Shown: piece by piece, positions 42,311-50,420 of the stretch | Numbering within the stretch: position 1 is the stretch's first letter | How the letters are laid out: each line of letters opens with the position of its first letter | Source: Demequina aestuarii | Lineage (GTDB): Bacteria > Actinomycetota > Actinomycetes > Actinomycetales > Demequinaceae | Length of the DNA stretch: 64,000 nt | NCBI RefSeq assembly: GCF_000975095.1 | Contig: NZ_BBRD01000001.1 | Span: 52,714 to 116,713, forward strand | Direction: 5' to 3' | Program-made: the position numbers and the translations under genes | The notes under the pieces: generated by a model | Databases searched by the model: none | Told to the model about the DNA's origin: nothing | What the model saw: only the letters and a program-made list of their open reading frames with translations

Positions 42311-43555
42311 GTGACCGCGGAACGGGCTCACGTCGTCGAGCCGGACGGCCGTCGGCTCGGCCCCGTGCGCCGCTACCTCCGCGCTCATCCGCGGCTGGTG
42401 GATGTCGCCGTGTCCGCGTTCTACGTTCTCAATGTCGTCCTGGCCGCTCCCGACCCGTATCACCCGCTCAGCGCACCGGTCGCCGCCCTTGTGGCGGCGG
42501 CCGGTGCAGGTGCGCTTCTCCTGCGCCGCAGGCGCCCCACGTGGGTCGTCGCGGCATTCGTGGTCATGGCCGGAGTGTCCCTGCTGACAGTGGGGCAGCT
42601 CGGCGGCACGGAGCTCGGCATTGCGCTCGCGCTGTATGCCCTGGCCGTGGCGCGGCCGCCCACGGAGACATGGTGGTCGGCAGCGGCGGCGGTCGCTGGC
42701 GCGACGGTGACGATCTGGCTCGTGCAGGATGACTCACCCGCAGCATTCAGGACAGACGACGGCACGTCGATCGCGCTGGTGGACGAACGGATCACGAACA
42801 CGTTCGGAATCGTGACGCTCGCGCTTGTGGGCGTCGCTTTCGGGATCAGCGTGCGCCTGCGGCGGGAACGCATGGCAGGCCTCGTCGAACGCGCTGCCGC
42901 TCTCGAACGCGACCGGGATCGGCAGGCTCAGGTGGCGCGGGCCGAGGAACGCGCCCGCATCGCTCGGGAGGTGCACGACGTGGTCGCGCACAGCGTGTCC
43001 GTGATGGTGAGACTCGCCGACGGCGCGTCGGTGGCACTCGACCGTCAGCCCGATCAGGCCCGGGTCGCGCTCGGTGAGCTTTCGCGCACGGGGCGCGCGG
43101 CGCTGAGCGACATGCGCCGAGTGCTCGGCGCCGTGGCGGATGGGGAGGCTCCGATGGGCCCGGCCGGGGAGAGCCGTGATCTGCGCGAGGTCGTCGAGGG
43201 ATTCCGGGCCGCCGGGTTGCCGGTGAGCGCCGAGGGTCTTGGACTCGCACTGCCAGAGCACACCGGTGTGCGCCTGGCGCTCTACCGGGTGGTCCAGGAG
43301 TCGCTCACCAATGTCTTGCGGCACGCCCCGGGGACCGCCGGGGTGAGCCTGGTGATCCGTCACGAACCGGGTCGGTGGATCGTGACGGTGGTCGATCAGG
43401 GAGCGGCTGAGCGGGGCGCGGAGTCTGAGGGCGCCGGCCTGGGTCTCATCGGGATGCGCGAACGCGTGGCGCTCCTGGGCGGCACCGTCGATGCGGGTCC
43501 CTTGGGCCACGGCTGGCGCGTGACGGCTGAGCTGCCCGTGGAGGAGGCCCCATGA
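42311..43555 (+). CDS. Sensor histidine kinase, NarL-partner (HisKA_3) type
   Basis: 414 residues from a GTG with GGGAGG before it. Four to five membrane helices fill about residues 30-190 with little outside, as in intramembrane-sensing kinases. The phosphorylated His is in EERARIAREVHDVVAHSVSVM near 215-235. The ATP site has Q-E-S-L-T-N-V-L-R-H-A near 330 and G-L-G-L-I-G-M-R-E-R near 378. It probably senses drug or membrane stress via the linked exporter. The stop overlaps the regulator start (ATGA). Confidence 0.96.
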   Translation: MTAERAHVVEPDGRRLGPVRRYLRAHPRLVDVAVSAFYVLNVVLAAPDPYHPLSAPVAALVAAAGAGALLLRRRRPTWVVAAFVVMAGVSLLTVGQLGGTELGIALALYALAVARPPTETWWSAAAAVAGATVTIWLVQDDSPAAFRTDDGTSIALVDERITNTFGIVTLALVGVAFGISVRLRRERMAGLVERAAALERDRDRQAQVARAEERARIAREVHDVVAHSVSVMVRLADGASVALDRQPDQARVALGELSRTGRAALSDMRRVLGAVADGEAPMGPAGESRDLREVVEGFRAAGLPVSAEGLGLALPEHTGVRLALYRVVQESLTNVLRHAPGTAGVSLVIRHEPGRWIVTVVDQGAAERGAESEGAGLGLIGMRERVALLGGTVDAGPLGHGWRVTAELPVEEAP

Positions 43556-44226
43556 CGTCCCCCCGACTGCGCGTTCTCCTGGTCGACGATCAGGCCTTGG
43601 TGCGCATGGGCTTCTCGCTCGTCCTGGCGGGTGAGGACGATCTCGACGTGGTCGGAGAGGCGGGAGACGGTACGACCGCCGTCGCGCAGGTGCGGGCGCT
43701 GCGCCCCGACGTGGTGCTGATGGACGTGCGGATGCCCAGCATGAACGGCATCGAGGCGACGCGCCTCATCGTCGCGGAGCACCCCGAGACCCGGGTGCTG
43801 GTGCTCACGACGTTCGACCTGGACGAGTACGCGTTCGGGGCGCTCCGCGCGGGCGCGAGCGGTTTCCTCCTCAAGGATGCACGGCCAGCGGAGCTGGTGG
43901 AGGCGATCCGCTCCGTTGCTTCCGGGGACGCGGTGATGACGCCCCGCGTCACTCGGCGCATGCTCGAGATGTTCGCGGACCGCCTGCCCAAGGCCGATGC
44001 GCCCGCCTCCACGGGCGACACCCGACTGGACGCTCTGTCGCCACGAGAGACCGAGGTGCTGCGAGCCGTGGCGACGGGGCACTCGAACGCAGAGATCGCC
44101 GCCGAATTGTTCGTCGCGGAGGCGACGGTCAAGACCCATGTGGGCCGGATCCTCGCCAAGCTGGGCGTCCGGGATCGCGTGCAGGCGGTGATCGTCGCCT
44201 ACGAGGCAGGGCTGGTCGAGCCGTGA
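43552..44226 (+). CDS. Response regulator, NarL/LuxR family
   Basis: 224 residues. Receiver domain: acidic pair V-D-D-Q near 11, phosphorylated Asp in VVLMDVRMP near 58, Thr/Lys switch in LTTFD and FLLKDA near 85-107. The LuxR-type helix-turn-helix covers about 160-220 (SPRETEVLRAVATGHSNAEIA). Its start overlaps the kinase gene, so the pair is cognate. The likely target is the promoter before 40472, where a GTACG/CGTAC repeat is seen. Confidence 0.96.
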   Translation: MTSPRLRVLLVDDQALVRMGFSLVLAGEDDLDVVGEAGDGTTAVAQVRALRPDVVLMDVRMPSMNGIEATRLIVAEHPETRVLVLTTFDLDEYAFGALRAGASGFLLKDARPAELVEAIRSVASGDAVMTPRVTRRMLEMFADRLPKADAPASTGDTRLDALSPRETEVLRAVATGHSNAEIAAELFVAEATVKTHVGRILAKLGVRDRVQAVIVAYEAGLVEP

Positions 44227-44247
44227 CACCGGGTGCCGGACTCCGTA

Positions 44248-45012
44248 CTACGCGCTCTGGCGCCGGAACACTCGTGTGCCGATGGCGATGCCGAAGAGCA
44301 CCAGGGCCACCGTGATGGCCACGCCCCACAGGGCCACCGGGTCGGTGAGCTCTCCGCGGAACATGGCACGAACGCCCTCCACCACGTGCTTGAGAGGGTT
44401 GGCGTCGGAGAGCAGCTGCAGCCAGCGCGGGGCCAGCGACATCGGCAGCAGGATTCCGGACAGCAGCAGCAACGGCAGCGCCACGCCGTTGAGCAGTGGG
44501 GCAAAGGAGTCCTCTGACTTCAGCGTGAGCGCCACGGCGTAACTGAGCGACGCGAAGCACCCACCCAGGAGAGCGACTGTCCCCACGCCCGCGACGAGCG
44601 CCCACCACGGTGCACGCAGCCCGAACAGCAGCGCCACCAGCACCAGGATCGTTCCCTGCACCAGCAGCACCACCACGTCGCGCATGACCCGGCCCAGCAG
44701 CAGCGAGGCTCGTGACGCAGGTGTGACGCGCATGCGCTCGATCACTCCGGAGCGCCACTCTGAGATGAGCCCGAAGCCGACGAAGCTCGCGCCGAACAGT
44801 CCCAACTGCACGAGCAGACCGGGGACGAAGATCTGCCAGGCGTCGACATCCTCGCCAAAGGCGCGGGTGTCGGCGATGGTCTCGAGCAGCGGACCGAACA
44901 GTGCGAGGTACAGGATGGGCTGCAGCAGCCCGAACACGACCCACACGGGCTGGCGCAGGCTCAGCCGCATGGCGCGCGTGAAGATGATCCAGGTGTCGCG
45001 AGCGATCGTCAT
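44248..45012 (-). CDS. ABC-2-type drug exporter permease (DrrB-like)
   Basis: 254 residues, six membrane helices. F-T-R-A-M-R-L-S-L-R-Q-P opening, E-W-R-S-G-V-I-E-R-M-R-V-T-P loop near 84 and N-P-L-K-H-V-V-E-G-V-R near 200 are the DrrB/NodJ pattern. Starts one base after the stop of the DrrA-like ATPase gene. The unit faces, tail to tail, the ABC/two-component cluster on the other strand (21 bases between stops). Substrate not known. Confidence 0.93.
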   Translation of the reverse strand: MTIARDTWIIFTRAMRLSLRQPVWVVFGLLQPILYLALFGPLLETIADTRAFGEDVDAWQIFVPGLLVQLGLFGASFVGFGLISEWRSGVIERMRVTPASRASLLLGRVMRDVVVLLVQGTILVLVALLFGLRAPWWALVAGVGTVALLGGCFASLSYAVALTLKSEDSFAPLLNGVALPLLLLSGILLPMSLAPRWLQLLSDANPLKHVVEGVRAMFRGELTDPVALWGVAITVALVLFGIAIGTRVFRRQSA

Positions 45013-45013
45013 G

Positions 45014-45997
45014 TCAGTTCTCCTCGTCGCGCAGCGAGCGCCCGGTCATCGTCAGGAACACGTCGTCCAGCGTGGGACGGCGTACCGCGACGCCCTCCAC
45101 GTCGTGCGATGCTCCGAGCTCACGCAGCAGCTTGGGCAGCGCCGATGCGCCGTCCGGAACGGTCAGGCGAACCTCGTCTCCGTCCACTTCTGCGGGAAGG
45201 TCGCCCAGGATCGCGGTGGCCGCGCGCGCCAAGGCGCGCGCCGCATCGGCGCTCGTCGAGGTGAGCAGCACCTGGTCGCCCCCCACAGACCGCTTGAGCT
45301 CCTCGGCCGTTCCCTTGCCGACGATCTCCCCGTGATCGATCACCAGCAGGCGGTCGCTCAGCGCGTCGGCCTCGTCCATGTAGTGAGTGGTGATGAATAC
45401 GGTCGTATGGAAGTCATCGCGCACGCGGCGGATGTGGTCCCACAGGTTCGCGCGCGACTGTGGGTCCAGGCCTGTCGAAGGCTCGTCGAGAAACACGATG
45501 CGCGGTTCGTGGATCAACCCCATCGCGATGTCCAGGCGGCGCCGCTGTCCGCCCGACAGCGTGCCGCACTTGCGCTCCCAGATACCGTCCAGGTCGAGAC
45601 CGCTCAGCAGCGCCTTGCCGCGATCGGCGGCGACCTTGCGGTCAATGCCGTACAGCCGGGCCTGGTCCACGAGCTCCTCACCCGCGACCGCGCTGGGATC
45701 GGTGGTGCCCATCTGGGCGACGTACCCGATCGAGCGTCGCACGCTCACCGGGTCCTTGGCGAGGTCGTGGCCGTTGACGGTCGCCGTGCCGCCGCTGGGG
45801 TTGAGCAGTGTGGTGAGCATGCGCAGAGTGGTGGTCTTGCCAGCTCCGTTGGGGCCCAGGAAGCCCACGATCTCGCCCTCGTCAATCGTGATGTCGACGC
45901 CCTTGACTGCCTCCACGGTGCGCGGAGCCTCTTTGCCGCGGCCGCGCACCTTGTACGTCTTGCGCAGGGCGCGCGCCTCGATGACCGGTGCGCTCAT
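45014..45997 (-). CDS. ABC drug exporter ATP-binding protein (DrrA-like)
   Basis: 327 residues. Walker A GPNGAGKTT near 47, Q-loop G-Y-V-A-Q-M-G near 91, signature LSGGQRRRLDIAMGL near 148, Walker B IVFLDEPSTGLDPQSR near 168, His switch TTHYMDEAD near 205, and the long C-terminal DrrA extension ending R-R-P-T-L-D-D-V-F-L-T-M-T-G. Cytoplasmic motor for the permease gene that follows. Typical of daunorubicin-resistance-type exporters. Confidence 0.95.
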   Translation of the reverse strand: MSAPVIEARALRKTYKVRGRGKEAPRTVEAVKGVDITIDEGEIVGFLGPNGAGKTTTLRMLTTLLNPSGGTATVNGHDLAKDPVSVRRSIGYVAQMGTTDPSAVAGEELVDQARLYGIDRKVAADRGKALLSGLDLDGIWERKCGTLSGGQRRRLDIAMGLIHEPRIVFLDEPSTGLDPQSRANLWDHIRRVRDDFHTTVFITTHYMDEADALSDRLLVIDHGEIVGKGTAEELKRSVGGDQVLLTSTSADAARALARAATAILGDLPAEVDGDEVRLTVPDGASALPKLLRELGASHDVEGVAVRRPTLDDVFLTMTGRSLRDEEN

Positions 45998-46065
45998 GTG
46001 GTGGTACCTCCGGGGTTGCGTGGAAAGCCAAGCATCAGGCTAGTGCGAGGGTGCGACAGACCTTC

Positions 46066-46920
46066 CTACAGTGACGGGGGTAGCGCGAGGGCGCAGAAGG
46101 ATGTCGCCGCCCGCTCCGCGGCGCCCTCGCCCAGCGCGAGGAAGAGGCTCGGCTCGGTGAGCTCCAGCTCGAGCACCACGGGACCGGCGTCGGTGGGCAG
46201 CAGGTCCACACGCGCATAGGCAAGATCGGGCAGGGTGGCGACGATGCGGTCGGCGAGCATGCGCTCGGCCGCGGTGGCGTCGGTGCCCACGACCTTCTCG
46301 TCCGCGTAGAGCCCCGTCGACCAGGACATGCCCTTCGACAGGATGGCCGCCTTGCGCGCGGCGTGAGAGAACTCGCCTCCCACGTAGATCAGCGCCGTCT
46401 CGCCAGCGGTGTCCACCGCGCTCAGGTACGGCTGGATCATCGCGGTGCGCCCATCCGCGTGCAGGGCATCGAGGTGCGCCGATGCGCTGGCCGGGTCGTC
46501 GCGGAACATCTTCGCGCCGCTCGACCCGGCGCCCACCGAGGGCTTGACGACGACGTGGGCCTCCAGGGCGCGCGCATCGGCCGCCTGCCCGGGCTCGACG
46601 AAGACCGTCGGAACGGTCGCGAAGCCCTGCGCCGCGAGATCGTCGAGGTAGCGCTTGTCGGTGTTCCAGCGAATGGTCTCGACCGGGTTCATCAGGCGTG
46701 ACACCTGGCTCACCCGCTCGGCCCACGCGAGGAAGTGCTCAAGGTGCTCGGTGTAGTTCCAGGTCGAGCGCAGCAGCGTCAGGTCGAATCGGGACCAGTC
46801 GACGCCCGGATCGTCCCATGCCACGAGCTCGGCCTCCGGCATGAGCGGAAGCAGCAGCTCTTCGTCGGCGTCGGGCACGGGCATCTCGACGGTGGTCACG
46901 ATGGCGATCCGGGGGCTCAT
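46066..46920 (-). CDS. ATP-grasp enzyme, RimK/DcsG-like
   Basis: 284 residues. R-S-T-W-N-Y near 51, N-T-D-K-R-Y-L near 86, V-V-K-P-S-V-G-A-G-S-S-G near 124 (ATP phosphate loop), M-I-Q-P-Y near 162, and A-R-V-D-L-L-P then L-E-L-E-L-T-E-P-S-L near 236-256 with the Mg-binding Glu residues. The E-L-E-L-T-E-P-S-L end is typical of the group that includes the D-cycloserine ligase DcsG. Ligates a carboxylate to an amine using ATP. No pathway partners nearby, so the product is unknown. Confidence 0.88.
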   Translation of the reverse strand: MSPRIAIVTTVEMPVPDADEELLLPLMPEAELVAWDDPGVDWSRFDLTLLRSTWNYTEHLEHFLAWAERVSQVSRLMNPVETIRWNTDKRYLDDLAAQGFATVPTVFVEPGQAADARALEAHVVVKPSVGAGSSGAKMFRDDPASASAHLDALHADGRTAMIQPYLSAVDTAGETALIYVGGEFSHAARKAAILSKGMSWSTGLYADEKVVGTDATAAERMLADRIVATLPDLAYARVDLLPTDAGPVVLELELTEPSLFLALGEGAAERAATSFCALALPPSL

Positions 46921-47035
46921 GGATCGAGGCTATCGACTCTGGCGCAATGTCCCTCGCATAGGTCATGCAAGACTCGCCCCAACCGATCGGCTGTGAGGAA
47001 CGTGGTCACGGTATGAGGGAAAGTCAGACACGCAC

Positions 47036-47590
47036 ATGAGGCGATGGCAACGGGAGCTGGACGGGCTCGTCCAGTCGCGTCACCACGTCCTGCTGGCGTA
47101 TGCGCAGCTGCTGACGGGGCAGCGAGCGAACGCTGAAGACCTCGTGCAAGAGGCGCTCGTCGCGACCTACAGCTCGGGGCGACACCTGCCTGGCACCGAG
47201 GCCGCCGAAGCCTACGTGCGCCGAGCCATCGCGTCGCGTTTCATCGACGAGAAGCGCCGGTCCGTCCGACAGCGCCGACTCGCCACCGACCTGCAGGTCG
47301 TCACCGGCAGCGAGATCGCCGGGCCCGAACAGGACGTGGTGCTGCGTACGGACCTCGCCCGTGCCCTTCAGGAGTTGTCCCCGCGCGAGCGTGCGTGCGT
47401 GGTGCTCAGGTACCTCGAGCGTCTCTCGACCGCGGAGACGGCGCACGCCCTCGGAATCGCAGAAGGCACGGTGAAGCGCTACGTCTCCGACGGCGTGAAG
47501 CGGCTCAACGAACTGCTGGGGACGGAGGCCGATCCCCGACGGGAGATGCCGGCCGTTCCGGTAGAGGGAAGGCACAGCCATGGCGGATGA
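47036..47590 (+). CDS. ECF sigma factor, SigE-like family, copy 1
   Basis: 184 residues. Region 2: A-Y-A-Q-L-L-T-G, A-E-D-L-V-Q-E-A-L near 33; region 4: L-S-P-R-E-R-A-C-V-V-L-R-Y-L-E near 117 and the helix-turn-helix S-T-A-E-T-A-H-A-L-G-I-A-E-G-T-V-K-R-Y. No regions 1 or 3. It is closely similar to the sigma factor at 49887 (67-90% same in the region 4 motifs by eye). The stop overlaps the next gene by 11 bases, so the membrane protein encoded there is a likely anti-sigma or sensor partner. Confidence 0.92.
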   Translation: MRRWQRELDGLVQSRHHVLLAYAQLLTGQRANAEDLVQEALVATYSSGRHLPGTEAAEAYVRRAIASRFIDEKRRSVRQRRLATDLQVVTGSEIAGPEQDVVLRTDLARALQELSPRERACVVLRYLERLSTAETAHALGIAEGTVKRYVSDGVKRLNELLGTEADPRREMPAVPVEGRHSHGG

Positions 47591-48788
47591 TCTCTTCTCG
47601 ATGTTCGATGCGGCCCTGCAGGCCGAAGCGGCGGCCGCGTCGCACGCTGACCGTGACCGCGCAGCGGCGACAGCGGTCAGGTCGGTGCGCACGCGCCGTC
47701 GGCACCGGGCGGTGGCCGTGGGAGCGGTCGCGCTCGTCGCCGTGCCCGCGCTCGCGATCGCCGGTTACTCCTTGACAGCGGTCGACGGAGCCGAGCCGGC
47801 GGTCACGCCAAGTCCTTCCACCACCGCTGTGCAGACGCCGAAGCCTTCCCCTACGCCGACCACTCCCGTTCCCGATGCGTCACGCGCGGCCGAGCCAGAG
47901 ACGTGGTCCGACGTGCCCGAGGCCGACAGGCCCCCCTATCTCACCGATCAACACCCCGGGGAGCCGCGAGCGCGGGCCATGGAGGCGTGGGTCTGGCAGT
48001 ACGTGGACGAGGAATGGACACTCGAGACACACCAGGTCGGTGAGCCCCTGTACGACCTCGAAGCGCAGTCATTGCTCTTGAGTGCGCCTGACGGCACGAT
48101 CATGCGTCTCTTCCCCTTGCGCCTGGACTACGGCATCTACGTGGGGCATTGGGACCCCGCGCGGCGCATCGCGTGGCTGGAGCGTCATGAGGGGGGCGAT
48201 GGCTTCGAAGTCGTGCAGATGGACCTGCAGGATGGCTCACTGGCGTCGAACTGGGCTGGAGCGGACATCCCGCAGCGTCTGCGTACGGACGACGGCATGG
48301 GCTCCGTCCGCCGGGTCGGCGACGCACCAAGTGGTGCCGAGGTGTGGGCGCGAATCTCGTACTTCGCGCCGCCTTACGTGGTCATGTTCCGTGACCAGAA
48401 CGGCGGCTTCATCGAGAGTCTCGCGTTCGCATGGCTCGAGCGCCAGTGGGCCGACGGCTGGGGTGACCGGACGGGCGAACGGCTGGCGGAATCGTGGATC
48501 GCGGACGATTTCTCGGTCGCGGTGTACGAGGTGCTTGACGTGGACTGGAGCGAAGACGAGGGTCGGACCCTCGGTGACTCTCGGTGGCTATGGCACGACA
48601 TCGATGCCAACACAGTCACCGAGGTGACGCCCCAGTTGCCTGACGATCAGGCCTGCTGGGCACCGCGAGGTCCGAGCGGCGAGGAGATCGCGCCCATGGT
48701 CGGCGCCCGTGTCGTCGCCGAGTGCGACGACGGCAACTACCTCATCGACCCCAGGGGCGAACGCGCGCCCGAGAGTTACTCGGGCTGA
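47580..48788 (+). CDS. Membrane protein, WxW family copy 2, sigma-linked
   Basis: 402 residues. A cytoplasmic N-terminus of about 42 residues, Asp/Arg-rich, precedes one membrane helix (about 44-64); a Pro/Thr/Ser linker follows, and the outer domain begins near 130. It has EAWVWQYVDEEW at 135-146, LLLSAPDG near 165, YVGHWDPARRIAWLERH near 187 and a two-Cys C-terminal block (DQACWAPRG, VAECDDGNYLIDP). Overlapping the ECF gene by 11 bases, it is placed like an anti-sigma factor, but the short inner part has no zinc motif. It also overlaps the convergent phosphotransferase gene by 13 bases. Confidence 0.85.
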   Translation: MADDLFSMFDAALQAEAAAASHADRDRAAATAVRSVRTRRRHRAVAVGAVALVAVPALAIAGYSLTAVDGAEPAVTPSPSTTAVQTPKPSPTPTTPVPDASRAAEPETWSDVPEADRPPYLTDQHPGEPRARAMEAWVWQYVDEEWTLETHQVGEPLYDLEAQSLLLSAPDGTIMRLFPLRLDYGIYVGHWDPARRIAWLERHEGGDGFEVVQMDLQDGSLASNWAGADIPQRLRTDDGMGSVRRVGDAPSGAEVWARISYFAPPYVVMFRDQNGGFIESLAFAWLERQWADGWGDRTGERLAESWIADDFSVAVYEVLDVDWSEDEGRTLGDSRWLWHDIDANTVTEVTPQLPDDQACWAPRGPSGEEIAPMVGARVVAECDDGNYLIDPRGERAPESYSG

Positions 48789-49576
48789 GGGGCGGCTCCG
48801 TTCGTCGTGAGTGCGCCCGTCTCGACCCACCGTGCGTGGGAGCGGTACATCACGCCGTTGCGGCGCAGATCTGCGCTGTCCTGAACGTCGCACCAGTCCG
48901 CCATCGCCTCGAGTCGCTCGGGCAGCGCGGCGAGCACCGCGGCGGTCGTCACGGGTGTGCCGTCGACGGCCCCGTACGCGTCGAGGAACACCGCGAGCCG
49001 CCGCCGCTGCTGGTCGTGGGAGAACTCGGAGCGCCCCCACGAGTCCCCGTCGGGGACCGCATCGGCCGTATGCGGAGTGAGCGGCACGTAGCGGTACGCG
49101 GTATAGGCCAGGTCCCACACTCGCGGCCCCGGGAAGCACAGGTCGAAGTCGATGGCACCCACCCAGCTGCCATCGCGGAACACGTGGTTGTAGGGCGCGA
49201 AGTCGGCGTGGCAGATCACCTCCTGCGGCTCTCGAGCCGGCTGCCACCATACGTCCGTGGGCGTGCGTTCAAAGCTGACCGTCGCATCGTGCCACGCGCG
49301 GAGGGCCGATGCGGCTGCCGCCAGCACGGTCTCGTCCCACAGCCACTCGGGAAGGTCGTGGACCACGTCGCCGGGGATGAAGTCGAGGACCTCGCGGCCG
49401 GTCTCGTCGAAGCCGTGCACGCGCGGCACCCAGGTGACGCCCTGCGCGCGCACGTGAGCGAGCAGCCGGTGGATGGTGGCGGCTTGGGGGCCAGCCATGC
49501 GGTGCACTCGATCGCCGATGCGTACAACGGGGCCGCTCATATTGCCGCCCGCGAGCACCTCAGTGGAGTCGTCCAT
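48776..49576 (-). CDS. Aminoglycoside phosphotransferase-family kinase
   Basis: 266 residues. Catalytic loop ICHADFAPYNHVF near 120 (Asp and Asn present; H-A-D in place of H-G-D), metal site A-I-D-F-D near 140. The N-lobe is short, starting with V-R-I-G-D-R-V-H-R. This is the branch often annotated as phosphotransferase enzyme family or trifolitoxin-immunity-like; substrate unknown. It lies opposite to the two sigma/sensor pairs and separates them. Confidence 0.9.
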   Translation of the reverse strand: MDDSTEVLAGGNMSGPVVRIGDRVHRMAGPQAATIHRLLAHVRAQGVTWVPRVHGFDETGREVLDFIPGDVVHDLPEWLWDETVLAAAASALRAWHDATVSFERTPTDVWWQPAREPQEVICHADFAPYNHVFRDGSWVGAIDFDLCFPGPRVWDLAYTAYRYVPLTPHTADAVPDGDSWGRSEFSHDQQRRRLAVFLDAYGAVDGTPVTTAAVLAALPERLEAMADWCDVQDSADLRRNGVMYRSHARWVETGALTTNGAAPQPE

Positions 49577-49620
49577 GAGAGTGACGGTACCGGTGCCTCA
49601 TCGAAGAACGATCCGGGCCC

Positions 49621-49649
49621 GGCGCCCCAGGGGAGGGAGGAGGGGCGCC
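49621..49649. terminator. Hairpin 1 in the sigma-gene leader
   Basis: GGCGCCCC pairs perfectly with GGGGCGCC over a 13-base purine-rich loop. No T-tract. It sits in a divergent region where no upstream gene needs a terminator, so it may instead shape a leader or small RNA. Confidence 0.45.
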
Positions 49650-49667
49650 GAACCCCGGACGTGTAGC

Positions 49668-49705
49668 GGCGCAGGCGGCCTAGTCCCCGGATGGCCGCCT
49701 GCGCC
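49668..49705. terminator. Hairpin 2 in the sigma-gene leader
   Basis: A 13-base perfect stem (49668-49680 with 49693-49705) around a 12-base loop, 18 bases right of hairpin 1. Very stable, G+C-rich, no T-tract. Could act as an intrinsic terminator in an actinobacterium or as an attenuator before the sigma gene at 49887. Confidence 0.5.
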
Positions 49706-49886
49706 ACGTCGATGTCGGCAGCTTCTCCAGCTACCTGACGACACCTCCGAGACTATGGCGGGTGCGATGGGCCGTCCGAGGACCAAGGTCCCAGTCGCGC
49801 CAGATGGCTCCCGCGAAAGTCGTTCCCAACCGCGAGGACACCGAGTTCGTTCTACGCACGTACCGAGAAGAAGAGGGGGTCACACG

Positions 49887-50420
49887 ATGCCGCGTTGGGA
49901 GCCGATGCTCGATGAGCTCATGGCGCAGCGCTATCGCCATCTGGTGGCGTATGCGCGCATGCTCACGGGCGACACGGCGAAGGCCGAGGACCTGGTGCAG
50001 GATGCGCTCATCGCGACGTTCGGACGATTGCGCACATTCCCCTCGCTCATCGCGGCCGAGACCTACACCCGTCGGGTGATCTCGTCACGCTTCATCGACG
50101 GAACTCGCCGCCGGGCCGCCGAGCGCAGGGCTGTGCAGCGGGTGGGAGCTCATGAGTCCGATCCAGCGGCGGGACCGGAACTGCTGGCCGAGCACAAGAC
50201 GGACGTCGAACGCGCACTCGACCTGCTCACGCCCCGTGAGCGAGCGTGCGTGGTGTTGCGATACCTGGAACATCACTCCGCCGAGGAGACGGCGGCGGAG
50301 CTCGGCATCGCGGTCGGCTCCGTCAAGCGCTACGTGCATGACGGCATCAAGAAGTTGAACACGGCACTGGGCACGGACAGCGACGCAGGCGCGCCGTTCG
50401 CCCCGGTGGAGGCGAGGTGA
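49887..50420 (+). CDS. ECF sigma factor, SigE-like family, copy 2
   Basis: 177 residues from the ATG with a purine-rich ribosome site 7 bases before it. Region 2: A-Y-A-R-M-L-T-G-D, A-E-D-L-V-Q-D-A-L near 31; region 4: L-T-P-R-E-R-A-C-V-V-L-R-Y-L-E-H near 115 and S-A-E-E-T-A-A-E-L-G-I-A-V-G-S-V-K-R-Y. Clearly a paralogue of the sigma factor at 47036, and like it followed by an overlapping membrane-sensor gene (4-base GTGA). Duplication of a whole sigma-sensor unit is the simplest reading. Confidence 0.93.
   Translation: MPRWEPMLDELMAQRYRHLVAYARMLTGDTAKAEDLVQDALIATFGRLRTFPSLIAAETYTRRVISSRFIDGTRRRAAERRAVQRVGAHESDPAAGPELLAEHKTDVERALDLLTPRERACVVLRYLEHHSAEETAAELGIAVGSVKRYVHDGIKKLNTALGTDSDAGAPFAPVEAR

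Larger units (their letters stand above)
49577..49886. promoter_or_regulatory. 310-base divergent spacer with two strong hairpins
   Basis: Lies between the leftward kinase gene and the rightward sigma gene. Two perfect hairpins stand in tandem: GGCGCCCC/GGGGCGCC (49621-49649) and a 13-base stem GGCGCAGGCGGCC... (49668-49680 with 49693-49705). The right end has an Arg-Gly purine-rich ribosome site (GAAGAGGGGG) before the sigma start. No convincing ORF or promoter boxes seen. The hairpins point to a terminator or leader RNA element; see the separate entries. Confidence 0.5.

Noticed and set aside
46921-49886. Shared autoregulatory promoter for the two SigE-like sigma genes
   Set aside because: I compared both leaders and found no common -35/-10 pair with sensible spacing.
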